Part shown: in pieces, positions 1-6,420 of the stretch
How the letters are laid out: the number at the start of each line of letters is the position of its first letter
Position numbering within the stretch: position 1 is the first letter of the stretch
From: Gallionella sp.
Lineage (GTDB): Bacteria; Pseudomonadota; Gammaproteobacteria; Burkholderiales; Gallionellaceae
Direction: 5' to 3'
Assembly: GCA_029850565.1 (NCBI GenBank)
Contig: JARCRR010000100.1
Coordinates: forward strand, 1 to 7,742
DNA: 7,742 nucleotides
The notes under the pieces: model-generated
Seen by the model: the letters and a program-made list of their open reading frames with translations, nothing else
Databases searched by the model: none
What the model was told of the DNA's origin: nothing
Translations under genes and position numbers: made by a program

Positions 1-2121
1 GGCCAGCGCGAGTCGCTGAAGAAATATTGCATCGATCTGACCGAGCGCGCACGCCAAGGCAAACTCGATCCGGTCATCGGCCGCGACGACGAGATCCGCC
101 GCGCCATCCAGGTGCTGCAACGCCGCACCAAGAACAACCCGGTGCTGATCGGCGAACCCGGCGTGGGCAAGACAGCCATCGTCGAAGGTCTGGCGCAGCG
201 CATCATCAACGGCGAAGTACCGGAATCGCTCAAGGGCAAGAAGGTACTGTCGCTGGACATGGCGGCATTGTTGGCGGGCGCCAAATATCGCGGCGAGTTC
301 GAAGAGCGCTTGAAGAACGTGCTCAAAGAATTGTCGCAAGATGAAGGCAAGACCATCGTGTTCATCGACGAACTACATACCATGGTCGGTGCGGGCAAGG
401 CAGAAGGCGCGATGGACGCGGGCAATATGCTCAAACCCGCGCTGGCACGCGGCGAGCTGCATTGCGTGGGGGCGACCACGCTGGACGAATACCGCAAGTA
501 CATCGAAAAAGATGCCGCGCTGGAGCGCCGCTTCCAAAAGGTGTTGGTGGACGAGCCCTCTGTGGAATCCACCATCGCCATTCTGCGCGGTTTGAAAGAG
601 AAGTATGAAGTGCATCACGGTGTGGAGATCACCGACCCCGCCATCGTCGCGGCGGCGGAGTTGTCGCACCGCTACATCACAGATCGTTTCCTGCCGGACA
701 AGGCCATCGACCTCGTGGACGAGGCTGCATCGCGTCTGAAGATGGAGATCGATTCCAAGCCGGAGGTGATGGATAAACTCGAACGCCGCTTGATCCAGTT
801 GAAGATCGAGCGCGAAGCCGTGAAGAAAGAGAAGGACGAAGCTTCGCGCAAACGTCTGGGCTTGATCGAGGACGAGATCAAGAAACTGGATCGTGAATAC
901 GCCGATCTGGAAGAGGTATGGAAAGCGGAGAAGGGCGCGGCACAAGGCGCCGCCACCGTGAAAGAAGAGATCGAAAGTGTGCGTGCCGAAATCGTGCGTC
1001 TGCAACGCGAAGGCAAACTGGAGAAGGTGGCCGAGTTGCAATACGGCAAGCTGCCGCAACTCGAAGCCAAGTTGAAAGAAGCCGCACTGCGCGAAGCTGA
1101 GGGCGATGGCACCAAGAACAAGTTGTTGCGTACCCAGGTTGGCGCGGAAGAGATCGCCGAAGTGGTGAGCCGCGCCACCGGTATCCCTGTGTCCAAGATG
1201 ATGACGGGCGAACGCGACAAACTACTCAAGATGGAAGACAAGCTGCACGAGCGCGTGGTGGGGCAGGACGAGGCGGTGCGCCTGGTGAGCGATGCTATCC
1301 GTCGTTCGCGTTCCGGTCTGTCCGATCCCAACCGTCCTTACGGTTCCTTCCTGTTCTTAGGCCCGACCGGCGTGGGCAAGACCGAGCTGTGCAAGGCATT
1401 GGCCGGTTTCATGTTCGACTCCGAAGATCACCTCATCCGCATCGACATGAGCGAGTACATGGAGAAACATTCCGTCGCACGCCTGATCGGCGCACCGCCC
1501 GGCTATGTCGGTTATGAAGAGGGCGGTGGTCTGACCGAAGCCGTGCGCCGCAAACCGTACAGCGTCATCCTGCTGGACGAAGTGGAGAAGGCTCACCCCG
1601 ACGTGTTCAACGTGCTGCTGCAAGCGCTGGACGACGGTCGCATGACCGACGGCCAAGGCCGCACCGTAGACTTCAAGAACACCGTGATCGTGATGACCTC
1701 CAACCTAGGTTCGCAGATGATCCAGCAGATGTCCGGCGACGATTATCAGGTCATCAAGCTGGCGGTCATGGGCGAGGTGAAGAGCTACTTCCGTCCCGAG
1801 TTCATCAACCGCATCGACGAGGTGGTGGTGTTCCACGCTCTGGACGAGAAGAACATCAAGTCCATCGCGCGCATCCAGTTGCAGTATCTGGAGAAACGCC
1901 TGGCCGCGATGGAGATGAAGCTGGACATCAGTGAAGCCGCACTGGCCGAGATCGCCAACGCGGGCTTCGACCCGGTGTACGGTGCGCGTCCGTTGAAGCG
2001 GGCCATCCAGGCACAACTGGAGAACCCGCTGGCCAAACAGATACTGGAAGGGCATTTTGCAGCCAAAGACACAATTAAAGTGGACTGCAAGAGCGGGTTA
2101 ATGAAATTCGATAAAGGTTAA
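1..2121 (+). CDS. clpB: ClpB protein disaggregase (AAA+ chaperone), 5'-truncated by window edge
   Basis: ClpB is a cytoplasmic hexameric ATPase that threads aggregated proteins through its central pore and works with DnaK/DnaJ/GrpE after heat stress. The frame is open from base 1, and 706 residues are visible. Matching to E. coli ClpB from memory (857 aa) suggests about 155 residues are missing: the N-terminal domain and linker. Visible in order: NBD1 Walker A GEPGVGKT (nt 151-174), pore-loop KYRGEFE (Tyr at 286-288), Walker B FIDE (361-372), arginine fingers ERRF (523-534). Next comes the coiled-coil middle domain (about 763-1140) with the conserved ELQYGK Tyr at 1042-1044. NBD2 has Walker A GPTGVGKT (1360-1383), pore-loop GYVGYEE (1501-1521), Walker B LLDE, the Arg of FINRIDE (1810-1812) and sensor-2 GARPLKR near 1981-2001. 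All key residues are intact, so the protein looks functional. Its promoter lies outside the window. A small membrane-protein gene follows after 13 nt. Confidence 0.98.
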   Translation, partial: GQRESLKKYCIDLTERARQGKLDPVIGRDDEIRRAIQVLQRRTKNNPVLIGEPGVGKTAIVEGLAQRIINGEVPESLKGKKVLSLDMAALLAGAKYRGEFEERLKNVLKELSQDEGKTIVFIDELHTMVGAGKAEGAMDAGNMLKPALARGELHCVGATTLDEYRKYIEKDAALERRFQKVLVDEPSVESTIAILRGLKEKYEVHHGVEITDPAIVAAAELSHRYITDRFLPDKAIDLVDEAASRLKMEIDSKPEVMDKLERRLIQLKIEREAVKKEKDEASRKRLGLIEDEIKKLDREYADLEEVWKAEKGAAQGAATVKEEIESVRAEIVRLQREGKLEKVAELQYGKLPQLEAKLKEAALREAEGDGTKNKLLRTQVGAEEIAEVVSRATGIPVSKMMTGERDKLLKMEDKLHERVVGQDEAVRLVSDAIRRSRSGLSDPNRPYGSFLFLGPTGVGKTELCKALAGFMFDSEDHLIRIDMSEYMEKHSVARLIGAPPGYVGYEEGGGLTEAVRRKPYSVILLDEVEKAHPDVFNVLLQALDDGRMTDGQGRTVDFKNTVIVMTSNLGSQMIQQMSGDDYQVIKLAVMGEVKSYFRPEFINRIDEVVVFHALDEKNIKSIARIQLQYLEKRLAAMEMKLDISEAALAEIANAGFDPVYGARPLKRAIQAQLENPLAKQILEGHFAAKDTIKVDCKSGLMKFDKG

Positions 2122-2134
2122 ACGGTACATCTAG

Positions 2135-2431
2135 ATGCGAATGAGATATGAGTTGAATGGCCCGGCACGAGCTGCCGGACCGCTGCGCAAGTTAGTGGCG
2201 TTGATCGTGACTGTTGCGGTGTTTGTCTTGGCGTTGATGTTCTCGGCAGTGTTGCTGGTGGTCATTGCCATCGTCGGTACCATTGCGGGTGCATATCTGT
2301 GGTGGAAGACACGTGAGATGCGCAAGATGATGCGCAACATGCCACCGCGCGAGATGCGTCGTGAAGAAAAGATGGCGGATGAAAAAGTGTTCGAGGGCGA
2401 AGTGATTCGTGTGGTCGACTCTCAGCATTGA
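2135..2431 (+). CDS. Small membrane protein of unknown function, downstream of clpB
   Basis: I do not recognise a named family. The 98-residue product has a short polar N-terminus, then an unbroken hydrophobic stretch at about residues 20-56. This is long enough for two closely packed membrane helices, or one very long one. It is flanked by GPLRK before and WWKTREMRK after. Positive charge on both sides favours a hairpin with both ends in the cytoplasm (inference). The tail (57-98) is charged and Met/Arg/Glu-rich and ends in a short hydrophobic-acidic segment, VFEGEVIRVVD. The gene starts 13 nt after the clpB stop and ends 40 nt before a strong terminator, so it is probably co-transcribed with clpB. 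There is no good Shine-Dalgarno; AAAGG lies about 18 nt upstream, too far to be convincing. The ATG at 2141 (third codon) is an equally possible start. Coding is supported by the hydrophobic/charged pattern and the position between clpB and a terminator, not by a recognised domain. Confidence 0.75.
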   Translation: MRMRYELNGPARAAGPLRKLVALIVTVAVFVLALMFSAVLLVVIAIVGTIAGAYLWWKTREMRKMMRNMPPREMRREEKMADEKVFEGEVIRVVDSQH

Positions 2432-2471
2432 AGACGAGCATTAGCGGCGGGTGAAGATAGATTAAACGAGC

Positions 2472-2505
2472 AAAGATAAAGCCCGGCATGCCGGGCTTTA
2501 TCTTT
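2472..2505. terminator. Bidirectional intrinsic terminator between convergent genes
   Basis: These 34 nt form a perfect palindrome: a GC core (GCCCGGCATGCCGGGC) is flanked by A-rich AAAGATAAA on the left and T-rich TTTATCTTT on the right. Read on either strand it gives a GC-rich hairpin followed by a T-rich tract. It lies 40 nt after the stop of the small membrane-protein gene (+) and 2 nt after the stop of the cyclic-di-GMP gene (-), so it should end both transcripts. Confidence 0.93.
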
Positions 2506-2507
2506 CA

Positions 2508-5327
2508 TCAATTAGTCACGTGTTCACGGGACAGGTATCTGACCACTTCGTCAGCCGGAACTGCCGGACTGAACAGGTAGCCTTGATATTCCTCACACTG
2601 CAGATACTTGAGGAAATCCAGTTGCTCCTGATTCATCACTCCTTCCGCGATCACTCGTATGCCCATCGCATGGGCCAATAGTACCGTCGCACTGACGATG
2701 CTCTCGTCGTTCTTGTCGGTGGTGATATCGCGCACGAAGGATTGGTCGATCTTAAGATACTTCATCGGCAACGTCTTCAGACGACTGAGCGAGGAGTAGC
2801 CGGTACCGAAATCATCCAGTGCCAGAGTAAAACCGGCCTCGTTCAACTGGTTCATCACGGCCAAGCTGTTCTCGCCCAGGTCCATCAACATGCTTTCCGT
2901 CAGCTCGAGTTCGATGTAGCGTGCATCGACGCCGGTGTCGCGCACGATGGTTTGCACCTTGCTTGCAAAATCGAGCTGGTTGAATTGGCGGGCGGACAGA
3001 TTCACTGCGATCGGCACGATGTGATATCCCTGCGATAGCCAGATGCGCGCCTGCAATGCCGCCTGGCGCAACACCCAATCGCCGATCTCGTTGATCATTC
3101 CGCTATCTTCCGCGACCGGGATGAATGTGTCCGGGGGAATGAAGCCCATCTCGGGATGCTGCCAGCGCAACAGCGCTTCCATGCCGACCACTGCACCGCT
3201 GAGCACATTCACCTTTGGCTGGTAATGCAGCTTGAGCTGTCCTTGGGCGACGGCGATGCGCAGATCGTTCTCCAGATGCAGACGCTGCACCGCTTTGACA
3301 TTCATTTCCGGTTTGTAATATTCGAAGCGGTTGCGTCCCGTGTTCTTGGCGCGATACATCGCCAGATCGGCATTGCGCAACAGTTGCACGGCCGTGTCGC
3401 CGTCGTCCGGATAGACGCTCACGCCTATGCTGGGGGTGATCGATAACTTGTAATTGTCCACAGTGAACTGTTCGAGCAGGGAGGCGATCATCTTCTCGGC
3501 GATGAACGTGACTTCGTCTTCAGAGCCTATATCTTCCAGCAAGGCGACAAACTCATCGCCGCCCTGGCGCGCAATGGTGTCGGCGCGGCGCAGGCAGGCC
3601 CGCAGGCGTTGCGAGACCATGCGCAACAGCTCATCCCCCACGTCGTGTCCCAGCGAATCATTGATGTTCTTGAAGTGATCTAGGTCGATGAACAGCACGG
3701 CCATTCTGGTCTGATGGCGCTGTGCCGCAGTGATCGCCTGATCCAGCCGGTCATTCAGCAGATAGCGATTGGGCAGCCCGGTCAGCACATCGTAATTGGC
3801 CAGATACTGTATCCGTTCTTCTTCCTGCTTGCGCTCGGTGATGTCCAGAAAGACCGCGATGTAATGCGAGATGTTGTTCTGCTCATCGCGCAACACGCTC
3901 ACGGTGACCCATTCCGGGAATACTTCGCCGTTCTTGCGTTTGTTCCATATCTCTCCGCGCCATTGGTCCTTGCCGCGCAGCGAGTCGTAGAAAGCCCGGT
4001 AGAACTCATGGGTCTGCTTGCCGGATGACAGCAGGCGCGGATTCTTGCCGATCACTTCGGCTTCCGCATAGCCGGTGATCTCGGAGAATGCGCGATTGAC
4101 TGAAACTATGTTGCGCTCGGCATCGGTGATCATGATCGCTTCGCTGTTGTTCTCGAACACTTTGGCGGAGAGCCGCAACCCTTCTTCGGCTTTCCTGCGT
4201 TGGGCGATCTCGCGGGTCAGTTCCTGCACCATGTCGCGGATCGCGGTAGACAGGTGTGCCACTTCGTCGTCACCTTGCTTGGCGGGTACGTCATAGAGCA
4301 ACTCACCGGCAGCGATATTCTCTGCCGCTTGGCTGATGCGGGTGATCGGACGTGCGATGCGGCCTGCCATTATCCATCCCAGCCAGGCGAACAGCAGACC
4401 CAGCACACCCCCCATCAGCAGGATGTTTTGGCGCAATTGACGGGCGGGGGCGAACGCTTGTGTCACATCTTCGCGCATCAGGGATATCCAGCCCAAGCCC
4501 GGATAGTCGCGATAGCCGGAAGACTTGGCATAGCCGACCAGATAGGTCTTGCCGTTGCTCCATTTTTCCAATAGATAACCGCTCTCATGGCCAGCCTGCT
4601 GGATGGCCTGCATGGTGCGCGGGGCAAGCTTGGCCAATTCGCTGCGCGCTGCTTCCGGCCCCGACAACACCAAGCCGTCCTGCGTCAACAGAAAGATGTC
4701 CTTGCCCGGGGTCTGCTTGCTATCCAGTACTTCTTCCGCCCACTCCCAGAAGATGTGCCCGCACAGCACGCCTTGCAGTACGCCATTCTTGTCGATCACC
4801 GGTGCCGCCACATCCACCAGATAGAACATCTCGCCGCTGGGGTTGGGCAGCAATTTGGACAGCAGCAAAGCATCATGCATGTCGCCGATGTAATAGCGGT
4901 CACGTCCCTGGGTGCACCACGGACGTTTGGACAGGTCTTTGCCTTCCAGATATTTCCCTGTTCCGACCAGCCCGATGCCTTTTGCGTCGCAAATGCCGAT
5001 CCACGCATAGGCGTTGAAGGTATGCTGCAGCCGCTCCAGGATGTCGCGCTTGCGTGCTATGGGTACGCGCGCCTCGCGGATGTCGTCGAGGATGGCAGCG
5101 TTCTGTATCTCGCGGCTGCGCTCGAACATGCCCCGATCCAGTACGTCCAGCGTACTTTTTGCGCGCCGCATGAATGATTCGCCCTCGCTCTGCTCGATCT
5201 GCTGCCTGCTGTTCTCGGCTGCGAAGTAGCTCAGCGCCAGCGACAGCAGCAAAGCGATGCCGCCGCTCGCAAAACTGATCTGCGCTCGCAAGCTGTTCCT
5301 GGGATTTATTTTGTTCAGCCAAGCCAT
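2508..5327 (-). CDS. Membrane sensor with Cache-like, HAMP, PAS, GGDEF and EAL domains (cyclic di-GMP turnover)
   Basis: The 939-residue protein is a transmembrane c-di-GMP enzyme. TM1 is at about residues 16-37, a periplasmic Cache-like sensor at about 38-298, TM2 at about 301-322, HAMP at about 323-375 (RIARPI) and PAS at about 385-500, ending in DITERK. GGDEF spans about 505-675. Its signature is intact (589-593), and R580-D583 five residues upstream is a complete RxxD inhibitory site, so diguanylate cyclase activity with product inhibition is expected. EAL spans about 685-935. Phosphodiesterase residues present are E717 (EAL), N776, E808, D838/D839 (DDFGTGYSSL), K859, E895 and Q915. The usual EGVE reads EGVM, with Met at 898. 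Both activities therefore look possible; which one dominates cannot be read from sequence. The ligand of the Cache-like domain is unknown. The start is the ATG at 5327, immediately before a typical basic N-terminus and TM1; it has only a weak GAG-like Shine-Dalgarno. The gene is convergent with the clpB unit and seems monocistronic. Confidence 0.95.
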   Translation of the reverse strand: MAWLNKINPRNSLRAQISFASGGIALLLSLALSYFAAENSRQQIEQSEGESFMRRAKSTLDVLDRGMFERSREIQNAAILDDIREARVPIARKRDILERLQHTFNAYAWIGICDAKGIGLVGTGKYLEGKDLSKRPWCTQGRDRYYIGDMHDALLLSKLLPNPSGEMFYLVDVAAPVIDKNGVLQGVLCGHIFWEWAEEVLDSKQTPGKDIFLLTQDGLVLSGPEAARSELAKLAPRTMQAIQQAGHESGYLLEKWSNGKTYLVGYAKSSGYRDYPGLGWISLMREDVTQAFAPARQLRQNILLMGGVLGLLFAWLGWIMAGRIARPITRISQAAENIAAGELLYDVPAKQGDDEVAHLSTAIRDMVQELTREIAQRRKAEEGLRLSAKVFENNSEAIMITDAERNIVSVNRAFSEITGYAEAEVIGKNPRLLSSGKQTHEFYRAFYDSLRGKDQWRGEIWNKRKNGEVFPEWVTVSVLRDEQNNISHYIAVFLDITERKQEEERIQYLANYDVLTGLPNRYLLNDRLDQAITAAQRHQTRMAVLFIDLDHFKNINDSLGHDVGDELLRMVSQRLRACLRRADTIARQGGDEFVALLEDIGSEDEVTFIAEKMIASLLEQFTVDNYKLSITPSIGVSVYPDDGDTAVQLLRNADLAMYRAKNTGRNRFEYYKPEMNVKAVQRLHLENDLRIAVAQGQLKLHYQPKVNVLSGAVVGMEALLRWQHPEMGFIPPDTFIPVAEDSGMINEIGDWVLRQAALQARIWLSQGYHIVPIAVNLSARQFNQLDFASKVQTIVRDTGVDARYIELELTESMLMDLGENSLAVMNQLNEAGFTLALDDFGTGYSSLSRLKTLPMKYLKIDQSFVRDITTDKNDESIVSATVLLAHAMGIRVIAEGVMNQEQLDFLKYLQCEEYQGYLFSPAVPADEVVRYLSREHVTN

Positions 5328-5384
5328 GTTGTCTCACGCGCGATCGGTGTAAAAAGAAGCCGGAAATGTTTCCACAGCGTGGTC

Positions 5385-5390
5385 ATTATA
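5385..5390 (-). promoter_or_regulatory. Candidate -10 box for the GGDEF/EAL gene
   Basis: Read on the - strand this is a perfect TATAAT, ending 57 nt before the ATG at 5327. No good -35 hexamer lies at 16-18 nt, and there is no extended TGn, so activation or an alternative sigma factor would be needed if it is used. The 12-nt dyad GGAAA-TG-TTTCC at 5362-5373 lies just downstream of the expected transcription start and could be an operator. The rest of the 250-nt stretch 5328-5577 shows nothing else apart from the hairpin at 5509-5536. Confidence 0.35.
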
Positions 5391-5508
5391 AATTGATGGT
5401 GAGGCCAGTGCATGACTATAGGAGCGGGATAAACTGACCCTTGGGGCTGGCGGTGAAGCAATGAAGATGAAATGCGATGCTGCCCTGTTAAGTTTGAGGC
5501 TCCATAAG

Positions 5509-5536
5509 GAGAAAGCCCGGCGTGCCGGGCTTTCTC
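5509..5536 (-). terminator. Intrinsic terminator of the rlmN-like/exonuclease/small-protein unit
   Basis: A 13-bp perfect stem, GAGAAAGCCCGGC pairing with GCCGGGCTTTCTC, closes on a 2-nt spacer. Read on the - strand it is followed by CTTATGG; with the GC core alone as the stem, the tail is TTTCTCCTTAT, a usable T-rich tract. It lies 41 nt after the stop codon of the 45-residue gene at 5578, as expected for the end of that transcript. The core matches the 2472-2505 terminator. On the + strand no gene ends here. Confidence 0.82.
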
Positions 5537-5577
5537 TGTGCAAATGTCGAAGCAACTTCAATCGTTCACTCGAACTC

Positions 5578-5715
5578 TCAATGGGTAGTAGCAGGAGTGA
5601 TGAACGGCTGAGCATCGTGATGATGTTTCTTCTCGTGTTTGGCCATCCGCTTTTCCTTTGCTGTCATCAAGGGTTTCTTCTTGGCGTCTCTATGAACATT
5701 GTGTGTTTTTGGCAT
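5578..5715 (-). CDS. 45-residue Lys/His-rich basic protein of unknown function
   Basis: This is a short gene that a length cut-off would miss. It starts with ATG at 5715-5713 and ends with TGA at 5580-5578. The product begins MPKTHNVHRDAKKKP, continues with a Lys/Glu/Arg/Met-rich helix-like part (TAKEKRMAKHEKK, about 18-30), a HHH cluster at 31-33, and an uncharged tail ending in FITPATTH. By count, 15 of 45 residues are Lys or Arg-type or His-rich runs apart, giving a strongly basic protein with no signal peptide or membrane segment. Three things support it as real: a near-perfect AAGGAG Shine-Dalgarno 7 nt before the ATG, its place 51 nt after the exonuclease gene, and the terminator 41 nt beyond its stop. 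I recall similar short Lys-rich hypothetical proteins from other Proteobacteria, unverified. Nucleic-acid or ribosome binding, or metal binding through the histidines, would fit but is a guess. Confidence 0.8.
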   Translation of the reverse strand: MPKTHNVHRDAKKKPLMTAKEKRMAKHEKKHHHDAQPFITPATTH

Positions 5716-5722
5716 GATCAAA

Positions 5723-5728
5723 CTCCTT
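5723..5728 (-). promoter_or_regulatory. Strong Shine-Dalgarno for the 45-residue gene
   Basis: AAGGAG on the - strand, with a 7-nt spacer (TTTGATC) to the ATG at 5715. It is the strongest ribosome-binding site in the window. It fixes the start of the short gene and suggests high translation relative to its upstream neighbours, which lack clear sites. Confidence 0.85.
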
Positions 5729-5766
5729 ATCGTGATTAAGGGAAGAACTGCGGTTTCATGCTACTC

Positions 5767-6420
5767 CTATAGATCGGCTTTGTCTGGAGATTGTTTTGGC
5801 TGGCTCAAGTCCATGATGGGCAGCCCTTCGCGGGGCAGGTCGAGTGCCTCGAAGACTTTGAGTGCAGCGTAGGCATCGTTCGCCGCGTAGAGTATCTGCT
5901 GAGATGTGAGTTCGTGCTGTGACCAATCGGTGGTGGTGACTTTCCTCGACTTGGCAAAGCGTTGCTTGAAGACGAATCCCACTGCGTTTCGCACGCCCAT
6001 CTCCTTCTGATAACCCTTCATGCTGAACACCGTATTCAGATCGACTACACCGCCGAATCTGATGCCGAATTTCTTGAAGATATGCCCGCTATCCGATTTG
6101 AGGCCGAAACCGACCTTGATGACTTTATCAGAGTGCAGCAACTCGATCAGGAAAGGCAACCCCTCCATTCGATGCGGTTGAAACAGATAAGCCCTGTCGT
6201 GCAGTGCGAACTGCACCACGTGCGGCCCGTCACTCACATCGCCGACAACAAAGGTTGGCTTGGATTCAGTATCGAAGCCCACGACGCCAGCCGCCTTGAT
6301 CTCGGCCGCAGCGGAGGCAAACTCATCTTTGGTTTTCGGCACATGGACGTGTTCCAGCGCAAGGCCGACGAACGGTTCCATCAATGCGATCTCGGATTTG
6401 GTCGGGGCGTGTTTTTTCAT
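5767..6420 (-). CDS. DEDDy-type 3'-5' exonuclease domain protein (RNase D/WRN-like)
   Basis: The 217-residue product is a single DnaQ-fold exonuclease domain that would remove nucleotides from a 3' end using two metal ions. Exo I is VVGFDTESKPTF with D50 and E52. Exo II is KVGFGLKSDSGHIF with D110. Exo III is YAANDAYAALKVF with Y178 and D182, the YxxxD form that defines the DEDDy class. All four acidic ligands and the Tyr are present. The GPHVVQFA segment (66-73) is typical of the WRN/RNase D branch. There is no HRDC domain, so it is much shorter than E. coli RNase D (about 375 aa) and is not a simple rnd orthologue; substrate (RNA or DNA) is undecided. The ATG overlaps the stop of the rlmN-like gene as ATGA and has no clear Shine-Dalgarno, which points to translational coupling. 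The 45-residue gene follows after 51 nt. Confidence 0.92.
   Translation of the reverse strand: MKKHAPTKSEIALMEPFVGLALEHVHVPKTKDEFASAAAEIKAAGVVGFDTESKPTFVVGDVSDGPHVVQFALHDRAYLFQPHRMEGLPFLIELLHSDKVIKVGFGLKSDSGHIFKKFGIRFGGVVDLNTVFSMKGYQKEMGVRNAVGFVFKQRFAKSRKVTTTDWSQHELTSQQILYAANDAYAALKVFEALDLPREGLPIMDLSQPKQSPDKADL

Noticed and set aside
373..1331. Long open frames on the - strand across clpB (up to 228 codons)
   Set aside because: They are antisense to strongly conserved clpB sequence, show no recognisable domain and have low-complexity Ser/Arg/His composition typical of shadow frames in GC-rich genes.
4352..5017. A 221-codon + strand frame antisense to the GGDEF/EAL gene
   Set aside because: It is Arg/Pro/Cys-rich without domain features and overlaps the well-supported sensor region on the other strand.
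5391..5540. A + strand small RNA ending at the 5509-5536 hairpin
   Set aside because: A TATAAA lies at 5387-5392 on the + strand, but there is no matching -35. The hairpin is already explained as the terminator of the - strand unit.
5461..5739. A 92-codon + strand frame in the gap between the sensor and exonuclease genes
   Set aside because: It reads through the terminator hairpin and lies antisense to the 45-residue gene, which has far better start signals. No Shine-Dalgarno precedes it.
5416..5772. 9-bp inverted repeat CTATAGGAG/CTCCTATAG flanking the small basic gene, which might mark the ends of a mini mobile element
   Set aside because: A single 9-bp match over this distance is expected by chance at an appreciable rate; the match does not extend and I see no target-site duplication. 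The right copy also overlaps the exonuclease stop codon.
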